Positions 52,006 to 62,201 are shown, counted from the stretch's first letter. The stretch is 64,000 nucleotides of DNA from Flavobacterium sp. W4I14 (GCA_030817875.1 JAUSZU010000001.1:2170001-2234000), one strand, 5' to 3'. Numbers and translations: made by a program. Notes: generated by a model not told the origin, from the sequence alone.

Positions 52006-52824
52006 ATGAGTACAATTAAAGTAAAAGACGGAACTGAAATTTATTACAAAGACTGGGGAACGGGACAACCAATCGTTTTTCATCATGGATGGCCATTATC
52101 TGGAGATGACTGGGATACACAAATGATGTTTTTCCTGAAACAGGGATATCGGGTGATTGCGCATGACCGCCGTGGGCATGGCCGCTCAGGCCAAAGTGCC
52201 AATGGTAATGATATGGATACCTATGTAGCCGACATTGCAGAGCTTACAGCAGCACTCGATTTGAAAGATGCCATCCACGTTGGCCACTCCACAGGTGGTG
52301 GTGAAGTAATCCGTTACGTGGCAAAACATGGAAAAGGCCGCGTTGCAAAAGCGGTTTTAATCAGTGCAGTAACGCCGATTATGATCCAAAACGAAAGCAA
52401 TCCGGATGGTGTGCCATTAGCAATATTTGACGAAATCCGCCAGGGTACAGGCTTTACCAGAGCCCAATATTTTTACGATTTCCCAGTGGCATTTTACGGC
52501 TGGAACCGTGATGGCAAAACAGTTCAGGAAGGAATAAAACACAACTGGTGGCGCCAGGGCATGATGGGGTCTGTATTGGCACATTATGAAGGGATCAAAG
52601 CATTTTCGGAATCAGATTTTACTGAAGATCTAAAAAGTGTGGAAATTCCGGTATTGGTATTGCATGGAGAAGATGACCAGATTGTTCCTTTTAACCAGGC
52701 ACCAAGAGCGGCAAAGTTGTTGCCGAACGGAAAACTGATCTCTTACCCAGGTTTCCCTCATGGTATGCCTACAACAGAGGCAGAAACAATTAATAATGAC
52801 ATTTTAGCCTTTATTAAATCGTAA
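52006..52824 (+). CDS. Chloroperoxidase/arylesterase-type alpha/beta hydrolase
   Basis: 272 residues, cytoplasmic. IVFHHGWPLSGDDWDTQ, nucleophile in VGHSTGGGEV (Ser about 95), Asp in LHGEDDQIVPF and His in FPHGMPT give the triad; this is the cofactor-free haloperoxidase/arylesterase branch. It may act as an esterase or perhydrolase. A shared-motif site upstream ties it to the sigma-54 set, and it parallels the lipoprotein hydrolase at 26897-27835 in regulation, not in location. Confidence 0.9.
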   Translation: MSTIKVKDGTEIYYKDWGTGQPIVFHHGWPLSGDDWDTQMMFFLKQGYRVIAHDRRGHGRSGQSANGNDMDTYVADIAELTAALDLKDAIHVGHSTGGGEVIRYVAKHGKGRVAKAVLISAVTPIMIQNESNPDGVPLAIFDEIRQGTGFTRAQYFYDFPVAFYGWNRDGKTVQEGIKHNWWRQGMMGSVLAHYEGIKAFSESDFTEDLKSVEIPVLVLHGEDDQIVPFNQAPRAAKLLPNGKLISYPGFPHGMPTTEAETINNDILAFIKS

Positions 52825-52947
52825 AAACTTAATTATAACTAATGTGCACAGATAAACACAGCTGTTTGTTTGTGCGCATTTTTGCGTTTGTAAAAAAAAA
52901 GGGGGTTGAAGATGGAGGAGTTCGAAGATCATGCCTCCATAGGAAAA

Positions 52948-53180
52948 TCGTCATCTCGACTGGAGCATCGCGGAATGGAGAGATCTATGAGCCAAATTAA
53001 AATGGAAAATTGATTTAGCTTTGCTGAGCACTTCTCGTGATCCCCGACCGCGTTGTACGCCGCTCGAAATGACGATGCCTTCTAATGACTTAGCGAAACG
53101 CAAAGATTAGGCAAGAAAAATCATCATCCGATAGCTATCGGATGCGAGAAGGTTTTTTCAGCCGACGAAGCAATGACGAT
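52948..53180. repeat. Dispersed repeats: R2 copy d and CCGATAGYTATCGG copy
   Basis: 52948-53095 carries AATCGTCATCTCGACTGGAG and GGAGAGATCTATGAG; 53120-53180 carries CATCATCCGATAGCTATCGG and CAGCCGACGAAGCAAT, as at 28059-28180. Confidence 0.65.
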
Positions 53181-53217
53181 AGCTCACTTATCTTAAGAAA
53201 CAATTGCCGTAATACAA

Positions 53218-53252
53218 AAACATAGGCCTGGTATCCACCATAGCCTATGTTT
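53218..53252. terminator. Bidirectional terminator
   Basis: 10-bp stem AAACATAGGC / GCCTATGTTT with a 15-nt loop, A-rich before and T-rich after on either strand. It serves the convergent hydrolase and metallopeptidase genes. Confidence 0.75.
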
Positions 53253-53402
53253 TACCAAATCAAATCAGCACATTACAAGAATCAAATCTCATTAAGGCTG
53301 AATTTATGACCGGTCCTCACCGGATACCTCATCCATTGATGTCTGCTCAGGTTCCTGATTTAACATCGAATCATAGGGAATATTTTCAATATAGCATGCA
53401 CC

Positions 53403-54344
53403 TTATCTGCTTCTGCCTTTAGTTTCATAGTTTAGTTTCGGAAAATCCTTTTGGGCCTGTTTAAACTGAAGATCATATTCAATCGGCCAACCAAAAGCTT
53501 TTTCTGCAACATCCTGTAGGTTTACTCCAGATGCACCACTCCAGAAATGAATAAATTCTCCAAAATTCAGATCTCTTTTGTACCGCCCGTTTTTGTTTTT
53601 TGGAAAGTTTAATGCCAGGAGTTCAAAATACCTATTGAGTACTTTCCCTTTACCATACTTACTATAAATAGGGAAAAACCAGTTTTTGAACCACTGCGTT
53701 CCCTGTCTCGGAAAGTCGTCGTACTGGGTCTGCATTTGTGCAAACACCTTATGCGCCTCGTTGGCCATTCCTATGTTTTTGAGCACATCATAATTGAAAA
53801 TCTCCATAAACTTACTATCTCCCCACAATACATCAGAGGGCGAGCCTTTTGTGCCATGACTGGCGCTGGTTACGATATGTCCCATCTCGTGTATTGGCAT
53901 GCCAATCTGTTCGCCGGTAGGATTATCCCATTGCGCCAAACCACAATCGATTACGTTGCGGTAATCATGACTTGCATCAAAAAAAGGTGAGGGATGCCCT
54001 CCTCCATAATCCTTACCCATCGCGCGGTGGAGGATCACATATAGTTTTGGGTCTGGTCCGAAATCGCCATAGTTACGTTTAACATAGGCCCAGCAATCTG
54101 CCATTATGGTGATAGGCCATTTAATATTGGGTGGCATGTTTTTATCATAAAAAATAGCCACATGCGCATTGCTTTCTATCAGTTTCAGTTCTTCCTGATG
54201 TTCAAACCAGTGCTCTTTCCATACAGAATCAGGAGTGGCTATCGTTTTGGCAGACTGATCCTTAGCCTGAGCTTTGGATTTTGAAACTAGTCCCAATAAA
54301 AAAATCGGGACTAGTAAATAAATGAATGCTTTAGTATTATTCAT
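53403..54344 (-). CDS. Secreted HExGH zinc metallopeptidase-like protein
   Basis: Start chosen at 54344 (MNNTKAFIYLLVPIFLLGLV), which gives a signal peptide ending SKAQ; the longer frame to 54443 overlaps the upstream gene. The motif PIHEMGHIV is a HExGH zinc site, and a Glu follows 25 residues later (KFMEIFNY), as in M60-type gluzincins (HExGH-x8-28-E). The rest has no family I can name with certainty. Last gene of the fucose-related locus; it may cut glycoproteins carrying the target glycan (inference). Confidence 0.6.
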   Translation of the reverse strand: MNNTKAFIYLLVPIFLLGLVSKSKAQAKDQSAKTIATPDSVWKEHWFEHQEELKLIESNAHVAIFYDKNMPPNIKWPITIMADCWAYVKRNYGDFGPDPKLYVILHRAMGKDYGGGHPSPFFDASHDYRNVIDCGLAQWDNPTGEQIGMPIHEMGHIVTSASHGTKGSPSDVLWGDSKFMEIFNYDVLKNIGMANEAHKVFAQMQTQYDDFPRQGTQWFKNWFFPIYSKYGKGKVLNRYFELLALNFPKNKNGRYKRDLNFGEFIHFWSGASGVNLQDVAEKAFGWPIEYDLQFKQAQKDFPKLNYETKGRSR

Positions 54345-54378
54345 AATTGTAGTATTCTCCATTATGGAGAAGGGATCA

Positions 54379-55587
54379 TTATTTATTCCAGAAAGATATT
54401 TCACTAATATTGCTGTAATAGGCATCGCCACTGGCCACTTCAATTACCCGAATCCGGATGTATCGCATTGTGGGCAGGCCATCAGGCAGGGCAACTTTAA
54501 ATGGTGCCGATCCATCATCCGAACGTTCAACCGTTTTAAGCAGCGTCCATCCTCTTCCTTTTGATTCTGCTGTCCACCCTGGTGAATTGCCTGGTGACTG
54601 GGTTTCTGCTCCTGCAAGGTCTGCGATTCCCCAGATCTCAAATTTGGTAGGATTATTACAACAGTCGCGCCCAATAATTTCGAATTGAGCGAGGTTAGCT
54701 ATCGCCTTGCCCATATCAAAAGTGAAGTGATTTGGAAGCGGCGTTTTATTATCGCTGTGAAATATATCCGGATATCCGGTTGGTGTTTTATTGCCATTCC
54801 AAAGTTGCGATAAAGAGGTTTCACTCGAATATGTACCCACATCATTAGCCAGCTTTAGCGGACGGAAAAGTGATTTATCCACTGGCACCATAATATTGCT
54901 CAAAGAATCGAAATCTGCTGTATAAAAGGTATCAATCGCTGATTTTACCGGCACATAGGCCGACCTGAAATAAATCTTGGTTCCGGTTTTGTAATCGGCA
55001 AGCCTGATCGAATTTTCATCAGGACTTAACGCGCTTTTATGAATGGTACCATCTTTATAGGTATAGCGTATTTCTGTTGTAATATTAATGGTATCTGGTT
55101 TTTCAAAATTGAGTGTAATGCCGTCGTCATCCAGCTGATAAGGATCTGTTGAAACCAGAAACCTGTTGGTGAGACTCGATTTGTAGCTATCACCATAAAC
55201 CTTTACGTTGCTGATCTGAACAGGCACAGATTTATTGCCAGCCTTATCATAGGAATAAATGGTAAAGGAATAATTATACTCTACCAGTTTGGGAATAATT
55301 ACAGATACATCAGTAATGCTTCGGTCTGGCGCTTTCATTTCCAATGAATCTGCCGAATTGTTCCAGAATATCCGGTAATGGGTTACACTCGGGTCAGGAC
55401 TTGCCTTCCAGTTCAGTTTTATCCTGTAATTGCCTGGCGCTGCACCAACTTTGCCAGCAAAGCCTGGATATATCCGTTCTTTTCCGTCAAGATATTTTCT
55501 GTAATCTAGCGCATCCTTGCTACAGCCACAAAGAACTATAATGGCCATAAAAACCATTAAAATGCTGTTGATATTTTTAGTTGTCAT
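54379..55587 (-). CDS. DUF4998 surface lipoprotein with C-terminal F5/8-type domain
   Basis: The lipobox VLCGCSKD and then YRKYLDGKERIYPGFAGKV are the DUF4998 signature. Two fibronectin-like domains follow (about 50-220), and a C-terminal discoidin-like domain (about 250-402) ends RYIRIRVIEVASGDAYYSN. This layout occurs in SusCD loci as an outer-membrane glycan-binding protein. 12 bases after the preceding gene. Confidence 0.78.
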   Translation of the reverse strand: MTTKNINSILMVFMAIIVLCGCSKDALDYRKYLDGKERIYPGFAGKVGAAPGNYRIKLNWKASPDPSVTHYRIFWNNSADSLEMKAPDRSITDVSVIIPKLVEYNYSFTIYSYDKAGNKSVPVQISNVKVYGDSYKSSLTNRFLVSTDPYQLDDDGITLNFEKPDTINITTEIRYTYKDGTIHKSALSPDENSIRLADYKTGTKIYFRSAYVPVKSAIDTFYTADFDSLSNIMVPVDKSLFRPLKLANDVGTYSSETSLSQLWNGNKTPTGYPDIFHSDNKTPLPNHFTFDMGKAIANLAQFEIIGRDCCNNPTKFEIWGIADLAGAETQSPGNSPGWTAESKGRGWTLLKTVERSDDGSAPFKVALPDGLPTMRYIRIRVIEVASGDAYYSNISEISFWNK

Positions 55588-55599
55588 CTGCTTTAATTT

Positions 55600-56868
55600 T
55601 TAGTTGGTATTTCCCCAAAAAGATAATTCCATCACGTGGGCAAAATCTGCATTTCCCCAGGTCGAATTAACAGCCAGTCTGATAAATCTCACTTTAGGAA
55701 TATCAAGTGTAATGTTAAATTCAAAGCCGGCTTTTACAGCGGCAAGATCCACAGGTGTGGTTTGTCCGGGTGCGTTACCAGAGGGCGGCGGCGGACAGGT
55801 GAAATTCCCCAAGTTGATCCAATCGCCTACAACGGTTCCTTTTGCCGAGCTTACCGGTAATTCGGTATCTGCCGGTGCAGTTTTGGCCGATCCCCAGAGT
55901 GTCCAGGTCTTAGGATTACCATGGTTATAAGAATAATCGTTACCATAGGCTTCTCCTCTTTCCCACAATTTATAGCGACTGAGCTTCGTAAGTACACCCA
56001 TATCAAATGTACAGAGCTGAAGAGGCTTGCTATAACCAGCCTCTGTATGCCAACCGGGATCGGAAGTATTGTTATCCCATAACCTCGAAGTATTCCATCC
56101 AAGGCCTGTTGCACCCAGTGGAGAATCTGATGGTAGCCGATATTCGCTGAACTGCGCTTTTGGTACCATAATCTCATATATGGGACTGATTGATTTAAAT
56201 AGGGTATCGGATATATTTCCCCATCTATCAGTTACATATACACCAAAATCTCTTTTTAGGGTATCAAATCCCCTTACACTAAAATTGATGTTTTCGGCCT
56301 CCGTATAAAACTGCTCTATCGGCAGCATTTTCCCTGTTGTTTTATCATTGGAAATTACAATCACCCCGATTGGTTTCTTAGCCGGGTTACTGGCGATTAC
56401 ATTTACCCCGCCAAAATCAGCCTGAAGCTGAACTGTTGGATAAACTGACAGATAAGATGGCGTTGCGGGGTGTACACGTACCTGTACAGGATCACTTTTC
56501 ACATTTGCACGCGATACTGCATAAAGCGTAACATCGTAATCGCCACTTTTTTCGAAGCCTTCTACCTTGATCGTGTCGCTATAATAAGAAGATTTACTCT
56601 GTCTTACGGTCCGCGAATTGATCCGGTATTCTGCCTGTACATACAGCAGATTTTCGGAATTGGGCAGCACATAAGAAATAACTGCGGCTCCAGCCAGGTT
56701 TTCTACTTTTACTCCGGTGAGTGCTCCGGGTTTTGTCATATCTTTCGATACCACCTCATTAAAACCTTCGCTTTCTTTACAGGAGTAGAACGAGCAGGCC
56801 ACAAGTAACATGGCAATAAATTGCAATGCAAAAAGCCTGTTATATATTTTTGATCTAATTTTCATCAT
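55600..56868 (-). CDS. DUF4959/DUF5126/DUF5000-type surface lipoprotein
   Basis: A signal with cysteine at about residue 25 or 30 (LLVACSFYSCKE), then DUF4959 (about 40-130, VSKDMTKPGALTGVKVENLA), DUF5126 (about 135-240) and the F5/8-type DUF5000 (about 255-422) with RFIRLAVNSTWGNADFAHVM at the end. Typical third gene after SusC and SusD. It binds the target glycan at the surface; specificity unknown. Confidence 0.82.
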   Translation of the reverse strand: MMKIRSKIYNRLFALQFIAMLLVACSFYSCKESEGFNEVVSKDMTKPGALTGVKVENLAGAAVISYVLPNSENLLYVQAEYRINSRTVRQSKSSYYSDTIKVEGFEKSGDYDVTLYAVSRANVKSDPVQVRVHPATPSYLSVYPTVQLQADFGGVNVIASNPAKKPIGVIVISNDKTTGKMLPIEQFYTEAENINFSVRGFDTLKRDFGVYVTDRWGNISDTLFKSISPIYEIMVPKAQFSEYRLPSDSPLGATGLGWNTSRLWDNNTSDPGWHTEAGYSKPLQLCTFDMGVLTKLSRYKLWERGEAYGNDYSYNHGNPKTWTLWGSAKTAPADTELPVSSAKGTVVGDWINLGNFTCPPPPSGNAPGQTTPVDLAAVKAGFEFNITLDIPKVRFIRLAVNSTWGNADFAHVMELSFWGNTN

Positions 56869-56880
56869 CTTCTATTTAAT

Positions 56881-58806
56881 TTACCAATAAGGATTTTGAA
56901 CCAGGTTCGGATTTACAATCAAGTCGTTGTATTTAATTGGCCACAAATAGTCTTTCAGACCAAATACAGGAATTACCAAATTACGTTGACGGTAATAACC
57001 TTCAGGTGTGGTATCCTGAATATTCCAGCCCTGAAGTGGTTTGCTGAGCACATCCTGCATCACTTTCCAGCGCCTTAAGTCCCACCCTATTCTGCCTTCA
57101 AAACAAAGCTCAATTCGTCGTTCCTGTTGGATGATCGACCGGAGGCCATCTTTACTCGAAGCCTTGCCGGGATTAGTTGAATAGCTTGTCCACGACTCTT
57201 TAACACCTTTTAAACCTGCACGCGCGCGTACTTTATCGATATAAGTATAAACATCCGCCGTAGGGCCATTTACCTCGTTAAGCGTTTCTGCGTACAGCAG
57301 ATAAAGTCCGGCCAGCCTGATTAGCGGTATCCTGAAACTTGCCTGGGTAACCTCGGTACCAAAAACAGATTGGTAATTTACCAGTTTGCTTGGCCAGTAG
57401 CCTGATACGTTAACCCTGATATTATCTTTAGGGCCAGCCAATGAAGTGCCGCCACGGGCCTGCACATAGAGCATATTTTCTGGATCTGTTTGGCCGTTGC
57501 CAAAAAAACAGCTCCCATCAAAAGATAGATCGGCATAAAAGCGAGGTTCCCGATCCATGTGCATTTTTATGGTTTGGTAACCGCTTTTTAAATAGTATTT
57601 ATTTTCGTTAGCTACTGTTGCAACCGTGTAACGACCTCTATAATCGTAACCGGTATCTTCAGCCATTGGCACACCATTTTTAGAATAAAACAGTTCGGCC
57701 ATTCCGATGGGCGCAGCAAAATTTCCCGGTGTGCCGCCCATATTCTGCACCATGGCATTGGTGAGCCTGGGCATAGCCATTGATTGCAAGCTGAATTGAG
57801 GATTAAGTGCAAAAATTACCTCAGGATTTTTTTCCCAGTTTTCGGTAATGCTCTGCCTGATGTCCATCACTGTTTTCAATGGTGCAGGTATAGTTGGAAG
57901 ATTGCCCGGAGAGGTAAAACGGTAAAGAGAAAGGTTGCTTTCTTCGCAGGATTTTACCGCAGCCTGGCAGGCCAGCATCGCTTTATTCCATTTTTCTGCA
58001 CTAAAAGCTGCAGGAAACAGATTTAAACCATCTTTATCCTTGAACCCAGTATAATCGGGATTGCCGTTAAAAAATGGACTTGCCTGTGTGGTGAGTACTT
58101 CTGCCTTTACCGACAGCGCAATGTTCTGCGTAATCCGGCCTAAACTCCTTGCCGGATCCTGTATGGTTCGTGGAAGGTCGGGTGTGGCCTCATCCAATAA
58201 CGATACGATATAAGCAAATGCCTCGTCAACAGGCGCACGTTTTATCCTTACCTCATCTGTACCGGCATCTATCGGCAGGTTCTGTTTAATCAAAGGAATT
58301 GGACCATACATCCTTAACAGATAAAAGTGATAATAGGCCTTTAAAAACTTTACCTCTGCAATCCAGCGGTTACGTTCAAATTGTGGTAGATCTTTCGGCC
58401 GATCGATATTTTCCAGAAAGAGATTACATCTCCTGATTGCTTTAAAAACAGGCTGACCAAGCTGCTCCCCGTCCCAATAATTTAAGGATGGGTTATCGGT
58501 ACTCTGCACACCCCTAATCAGGTGAAAACCCTGCTCCGCATCTCTGCTACCCAATGTTGCTTCGGTTAAGGTGTTGGGGAAATAAATTTCTCCGGAAGTG
58601 GTAAAAGCAGCGTCGCTATTAGACGGCCCCATGTTCTGCAAGGTAGAGTAACAGGTAAAAAGGTAGTTTTCGGCCTCATTTCTGTTTCTGAAAGCATAAT
58701 CAATTGTGGCCACATTATCTGGCGTTACATCCAGGTATTTTTTGCAGGAAAGGGTCATTCCCGAAATCACTGCAATGAGCATGAGAAGTTTTATGTTGAA
58801 TTTCAT
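56881..58806 (-). CDS. SusD/RagB family nutrient-binding lipoprotein (second locus)
   Basis: 641 residues. The lipobox MTLSCKKYLDVTPDN is the classical N-terminus; RNRNEAENYLFTCYS and RRIELCFEGRIGWDLRRWKV are SusD signatures. Large loop insertions make it longer than the first SusD. 11 bases after susC. Partner lid of the second SusC. Confidence 0.93.
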   Translation of the reverse strand: MKFNIKLLMLIAVISGMTLSCKKYLDVTPDNVATIDYAFRNRNEAENYLFTCYSTLQNMGPSNSDAAFTTSGEIYFPNTLTEATLGSRDAEQGFHLIRGVQSTDNPSLNYWDGEQLGQPVFKAIRRCNLFLENIDRPKDLPQFERNRWIAEVKFLKAYYHFYLLRMYGPIPLIKQNLPIDAGTDEVRIKRAPVDEAFAYIVSLLDEATPDLPRTIQDPARSLGRITQNIALSVKAEVLTTQASPFFNGNPDYTGFKDKDGLNLFPAAFSAEKWNKAMLACQAAVKSCEESNLSLYRFTSPGNLPTIPAPLKTVMDIRQSITENWEKNPEVIFALNPQFSLQSMAMPRLTNAMVQNMGGTPGNFAAPIGMAELFYSKNGVPMAEDTGYDYRGRYTVATVANENKYYLKSGYQTIKMHMDREPRFYADLSFDGSCFFGNGQTDPENMLYVQARGGTSLAGPKDNIRVNVSGYWPSKLVNYQSVFGTEVTQASFRIPLIRLAGLYLLYAETLNEVNGPTADVYTYIDKVRARAGLKGVKESWTSYSTNPGKASSKDGLRSIIQQERRIELCFEGRIGWDLRRWKVMQDVLSKPLQGWNIQDTTPEGYYRQRNLVIPVFGLKDYLWPIKYNDLIVNPNLVQNPYW

Positions 58807-58817
58807 TACAAGCGTGC

Positions 58818-61800
58818 TTATAGGTTTACGTTGATTCCGATGTTATATACCTTCTGGATCGGATAGCTGAAGCCATTTGAAGCCAGTTCCGGGTCCCAGT
58901 CTTTGAACCTGCTCCAGGTGAGCGGATTTAAAGCGTTGAAATAGATCCTGCAATTAGACAGAAATGCCTTTTTTGATAACTTATCAGGGAAAGTATAGCC
59001 GATTTCTACCGACTTGAGCCTGATAAAAGCACCATCCCGCATCCACCACGAACTGGTTTGAAGATTATTGCTAATCTCTGAAGAGCTGGTTCCCAAACGT
59101 GGGTACTTGGCATATAAATCCTGATTTTCTTCTGTCCAGTGGCTATCGGCAAAGGGCTGAAGCACCTGCCTGTTGGATAGGAATGGACTAACCTGAGATG
59201 GATCAATAAAGAAACTTGTGCGGCCTACGCCTTGAAAGAAAAGCGAAAGGTCGAACTTCTTGAATCCCATTGACAGCCCTGCACCATAAACAATTTCAGG
59301 TGTGGAAGGAAGACCAATAAATACCTGATCGGCTTCGGTAATCTTTCCATCGTTGTTTACATCGGTATATTTAATATCTCCTCCCTTAGGTGCCGAAGCG
59401 CCAGCGCCAAAAAGCTGCGTAGGCGAAGCAGCGGCTTCCTGGTCATCGACAAAAAGACGTTCGGCAATGTAACCCCATCTTACGCCAATTTTCTGCCCGG
59501 AAAGTATCCTCCATGGCTCTTTATAGGCTGGCTGCTCATATTGTCCGTATTTATTCTGCGAAAAGGTAAAGTTCATCCTGCCCGACATCCAAAATCCGCC
59601 CCTAAAAGTTTTACTATAATCGGCAGAAAAATCTATCCCTCTAGAATCTGCAGTACCCAGGTTGGCGCTTACTCCCGATTCTAAGCCCATGCTTGATGGA
59701 ATGGAAGCCCGCTCCATTAAAATATTGTAACGGTGTTGTTTATATACTTCCGCAATAATATTCAGGCTTTTGAACAAACTGATCTCAAGTCCGATATTGG
59801 TCTGTCTGGAAGTTTCCCAGGTAACAGCGTCATTGGCATAATTGGTAATGTTTACCCCAGGTCTGCTTACACCATTCTCCTGTCCAAAATAAGCAGGGTT
59901 ACCACCATTCAGGTTCACATTCGAAAGGTAAAAGAAACGTTGTGCGCCAATGGCATCGTTACCTACGAGACCATAGCTTGCGCGCAGTTTAAGCTTGTTC
60001 ACAGCTTCCTTTAACCCTCCGTTCCAGAAAGTTTCGTTGGAAATTACCCATGAACCGCCGATAGTTGGAAAGAAACCAAACCTGTTCTTTTCAGCAAAGC
60101 GCTCTGATCCGTTGTAGCCAAAGTTAAATTCGGCAAAATAACGGTTATCATAACCATAACCCAACCTTCCCGACAGGCCAACATTCCGGTAGGGAAGCGA
60201 ATACTGAAGGCTGGATAAATTGGTTGCCGGATCTACTGCATTGGCGTATAAACGCTGTTGCCTTGTGGCGATCAATGTACCGCTGACATTGTGTTTACTA
60301 CCGAGCTGCCTCGAGTAATCCAAAACAGCCTGCATATACACAAATGTATTAATGTCTTTAAACCCTGGCTCAAAACTCAGGTATTCTGAAGCCTGGCCAG
60401 GCTGGTTATTGATCCAGTTGAGGCTATATTGATTGCTGATCCTATCATAGGATGCCACATTGTAAAAAAATGGAGAATATTTTCTGGTCAGGTCGAAATA
60501 AGAATATCTATTGGTGTTAAACATTCCTTTAAAAGACAGGCCTTTGGTCAGGAAGTTAAGATCCTGGTTCAGTTCGAGCTGTGCAGACATCCTTGACCTG
60601 GAAAAGGATTTATACCCCTTCATCATATCTGCATAAGGATTGGAAAAACCAACTGTATTTCCTGTTCCTTCAGTTGAGCTGTTTCCAAATAAGATGTGGG
60701 TATCGATCCCCAGCGAAGGATCGGCTGGGTAAAAGGCCGGGAATAGTACAGGGCTGGTATGAAGCGCCTTTTTATAAAGATCGGCAGAGAAAGAGCCGTC
60801 ATCGGTAATCGGCCCATTGTATTCATCAAAAGTTCCCGAGAGCCTGAGTACCACTTCTGTGGTCGGCGTAACATTGATGTTGACATTTGAGCGGAGCTGG
60901 TAATTTTCGAGTTTAACGTTATTGTTGAAGTTATTTACCGGACTTACTTTTAATATCCCGTTATCGCGGTTATAAGAAGTACCGATGTAGTATCTTGCAA
61001 TCTTTCCGCCCCCGCTAACGCTTCCGTTTAAGCGTTGGTTATTGGTGCTGGTTTTAAACAGTTCATCAATCCAGTTTACAGCAGGATAAACATATTTGTT
61101 GCTCCCCGGCGCACCACTTAAAGTCTGCTCGCGGTTATAAATATCGTTCTGGCTAAACCTTGGCACGCCTAAAGGATTCCGAGTGGTGATGGCCTCATTG
61201 TACATCTTCATAAAAGTAATGGGGTCGGCAATTTCCAGGTTTTGTGTAGCCTGCGAAATGGAGTTTTCGAAGCGGACATTTACTTTCGCATTGCCTTCAA
61301 CGCCTTCCTTTGTGGTAACCAAGATTACCCCATTAGCTCCTCTGGCACCATATAAGGCCGTGGCACTGGCATCTTTTAAGATGGAAAAACTCGCAATATC
61401 ATCAACCTGTAGCCGCGCCAGGTCTGTTGGCGTAAGCTCTACGTTATCTACCAGGATCAGTGGATCTTGCTTATAACCGAAGGTGGTTACCCCACGGATA
61501 AAAAAAGTAGAATTATCCAATCCGGGCTGGCCGCTCCGCTGATAGGCCACTACTCCGGCAATCTGCCCGGCCAAGGCATTGGTTAAATTGCTGGATGGGA
61601 TCTTCAGCTTGGCGGGTGTAATACTGGTAACAGACCCCACCATGGCTTCTCTCCGCTCCTTCTTTCCGAAGGCAGTAACCACTACATCCGAAAGATTCTT
61701 GTCATCCGAATGCAGTACCAGATCTACCTTTAATTTTAGTGGATCGACTATAAAAGTGATCTGCTTAAAACCCACAGATGATACGACAACTGTTGATTTG

Positions 61801-62060
61801 ACTGTAGCGTTCAGCAAGAATTTACCATCGCCATCGGTGATGGTTCCCATAGCACTCTGGTCTTTAACCTGAAGACTTACGCCCGGAATTCCCAGGCCTA
61901 GCGAATCTTTAACCGTACCGGTAATTTTGATGGTTGCGCCCTGCTGCGCATAAATGGGACTGCCCAAAAGCAATAAACAGGCACTAAATACGGCGAACAG
62001 TACCCAGAGGTTTCCCAGATAAGGCAGATGCCTTACCTTAATAGTAAAATTTTGGTTCAT
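58818..62060 (-). CDS. SusC/RagA TonB-dependent transporter (second locus), without STN
   Basis: 1080 residues. The signal segment ends SPIYAQQ, then a carboxypeptidase-regulatory-like domain (about 45-118), LSDVVVTAFGKKERR as TonB-box-like segment, plug and 22-strand barrel ending VYNIGINVNL. It lacks the STN domain of the first SusC, so a FecR/ECF system is not expected; a separate sensor, perhaps the partial gene at 63847, should regulate it. It imports glycan fragments. Confidence 0.94.
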   Translation of the reverse strand: MNQNFTIKVRHLPYLGNLWVLFAVFSACLLLLGSPIYAQQGATIKITGTVKDSLGLGIPGVSLQVKDQSAMGTITDGDGKFLLNATVKSTVVVSSVGFKQITFIVDPLKLKVDLVLHSDDKNLSDVVVTAFGKKERREAMVGSVTSITPAKLKIPSSNLTNALAGQIAGVVAYQRSGQPGLDNSTFFIRGVTTFGYKQDPLILVDNVELTPTDLARLQVDDIASFSILKDASATALYGARGANGVILVTTKEGVEGNAKVNVRFENSISQATQNLEIADPITFMKMYNEAITTRNPLGVPRFSQNDIYNREQTLSGAPGSNKYVYPAVNWIDELFKTSTNNQRLNGSVSGGGKIARYYIGTSYNRDNGILKVSPVNNFNNNVKLENYQLRSNVNINVTPTTEVVLRLSGTFDEYNGPITDDGSFSADLYKKALHTSPVLFPAFYPADPSLGIDTHILFGNSSTEGTGNTVGFSNPYADMMKGYKSFSRSRMSAQLELNQDLNFLTKGLSFKGMFNTNRYSYFDLTRKYSPFFYNVASYDRISNQYSLNWINNQPGQASEYLSFEPGFKDINTFVYMQAVLDYSRQLGSKHNVSGTLIATRQQRLYANAVDPATNLSSLQYSLPYRNVGLSGRLGYGYDNRYFAEFNFGYNGSERFAEKNRFGFFPTIGGSWVISNETFWNGGLKEAVNKLKLRASYGLVGNDAIGAQRFFYLSNVNLNGGNPAYFGQENGVSRPGVNITNYANDAVTWETSRQTNIGLEISLFKSLNIIAEVYKQHRYNILMERASIPSSMGLESGVSANLGTADSRGIDFSADYSKTFRGGFWMSGRMNFTFSQNKYGQYEQPAYKEPWRILSGQKIGVRWGYIAERLFVDDQEAAASPTQLFGAGASAPKGGDIKYTDVNNDGKITEADQVFIGLPSTPEIVYGAGLSMGFKKFDLSLFFQGVGRTSFFIDPSQVSPFLSNRQVLQPFADSHWTEENQDLYAKYPRLGTSSSEISNNLQTSSWWMRDGAFIRLKSVEIGYTFPDKLSKKAFLSNCRIYFNALNPLTWSRFKDWDPELASNGFSYPIQKVYNIGINVNL

Positions 62061-62168
62061 AAAGTTTGGTTGGTTTTTATGTTTAGGTTATTTCAAAAAA
62101 TGTTTGTCGGTATCACTCGGAGTAGTCAATTTCCATCTGTATCTGTCAAACAAGAGCGGTTAATAAAT

Positions 62169-62194
62169 TAGCCGGGCCAAAAATGATCCGGCTA
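62169..62194 (-). terminator. Hairpin between fucosidase and susC genes
   Basis: Stem TAGCCGG / CCGGCTA with a 12-nt loop, starting 8 bases after the fucosidase stop on the minus strand. It is followed by ATTTATTAA, a weak T tract, so partial termination is likely. Confidence 0.6.
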
Positions 62195-62201
62195 ACACAT
62201 C

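Larger units (their letters stand above)
52825..53402. other. Convergent gap with repeats and terminator
   Basis: Contains a CACAGAT-type fragment (52842-52880), an R2 repeat (52948-53095), a CCGATAGYTATCGG repeat (53120-53180) and the terminator 53218-53252. On the minus strand an open stretch in frame with the metallopeptidase gene follows its stop codon (53402-53309; reads YIENIPYDSMLNQEPEQTSM). No gene is called. Confidence 0.55.

Noticed and set aside
54345..54443. Longer N-terminus for the metallopeptidase
   Set aside because: It overlaps the end of the DUF4998 gene and hides the signal peptide; starts at 54344 or 54362 are more plausible.
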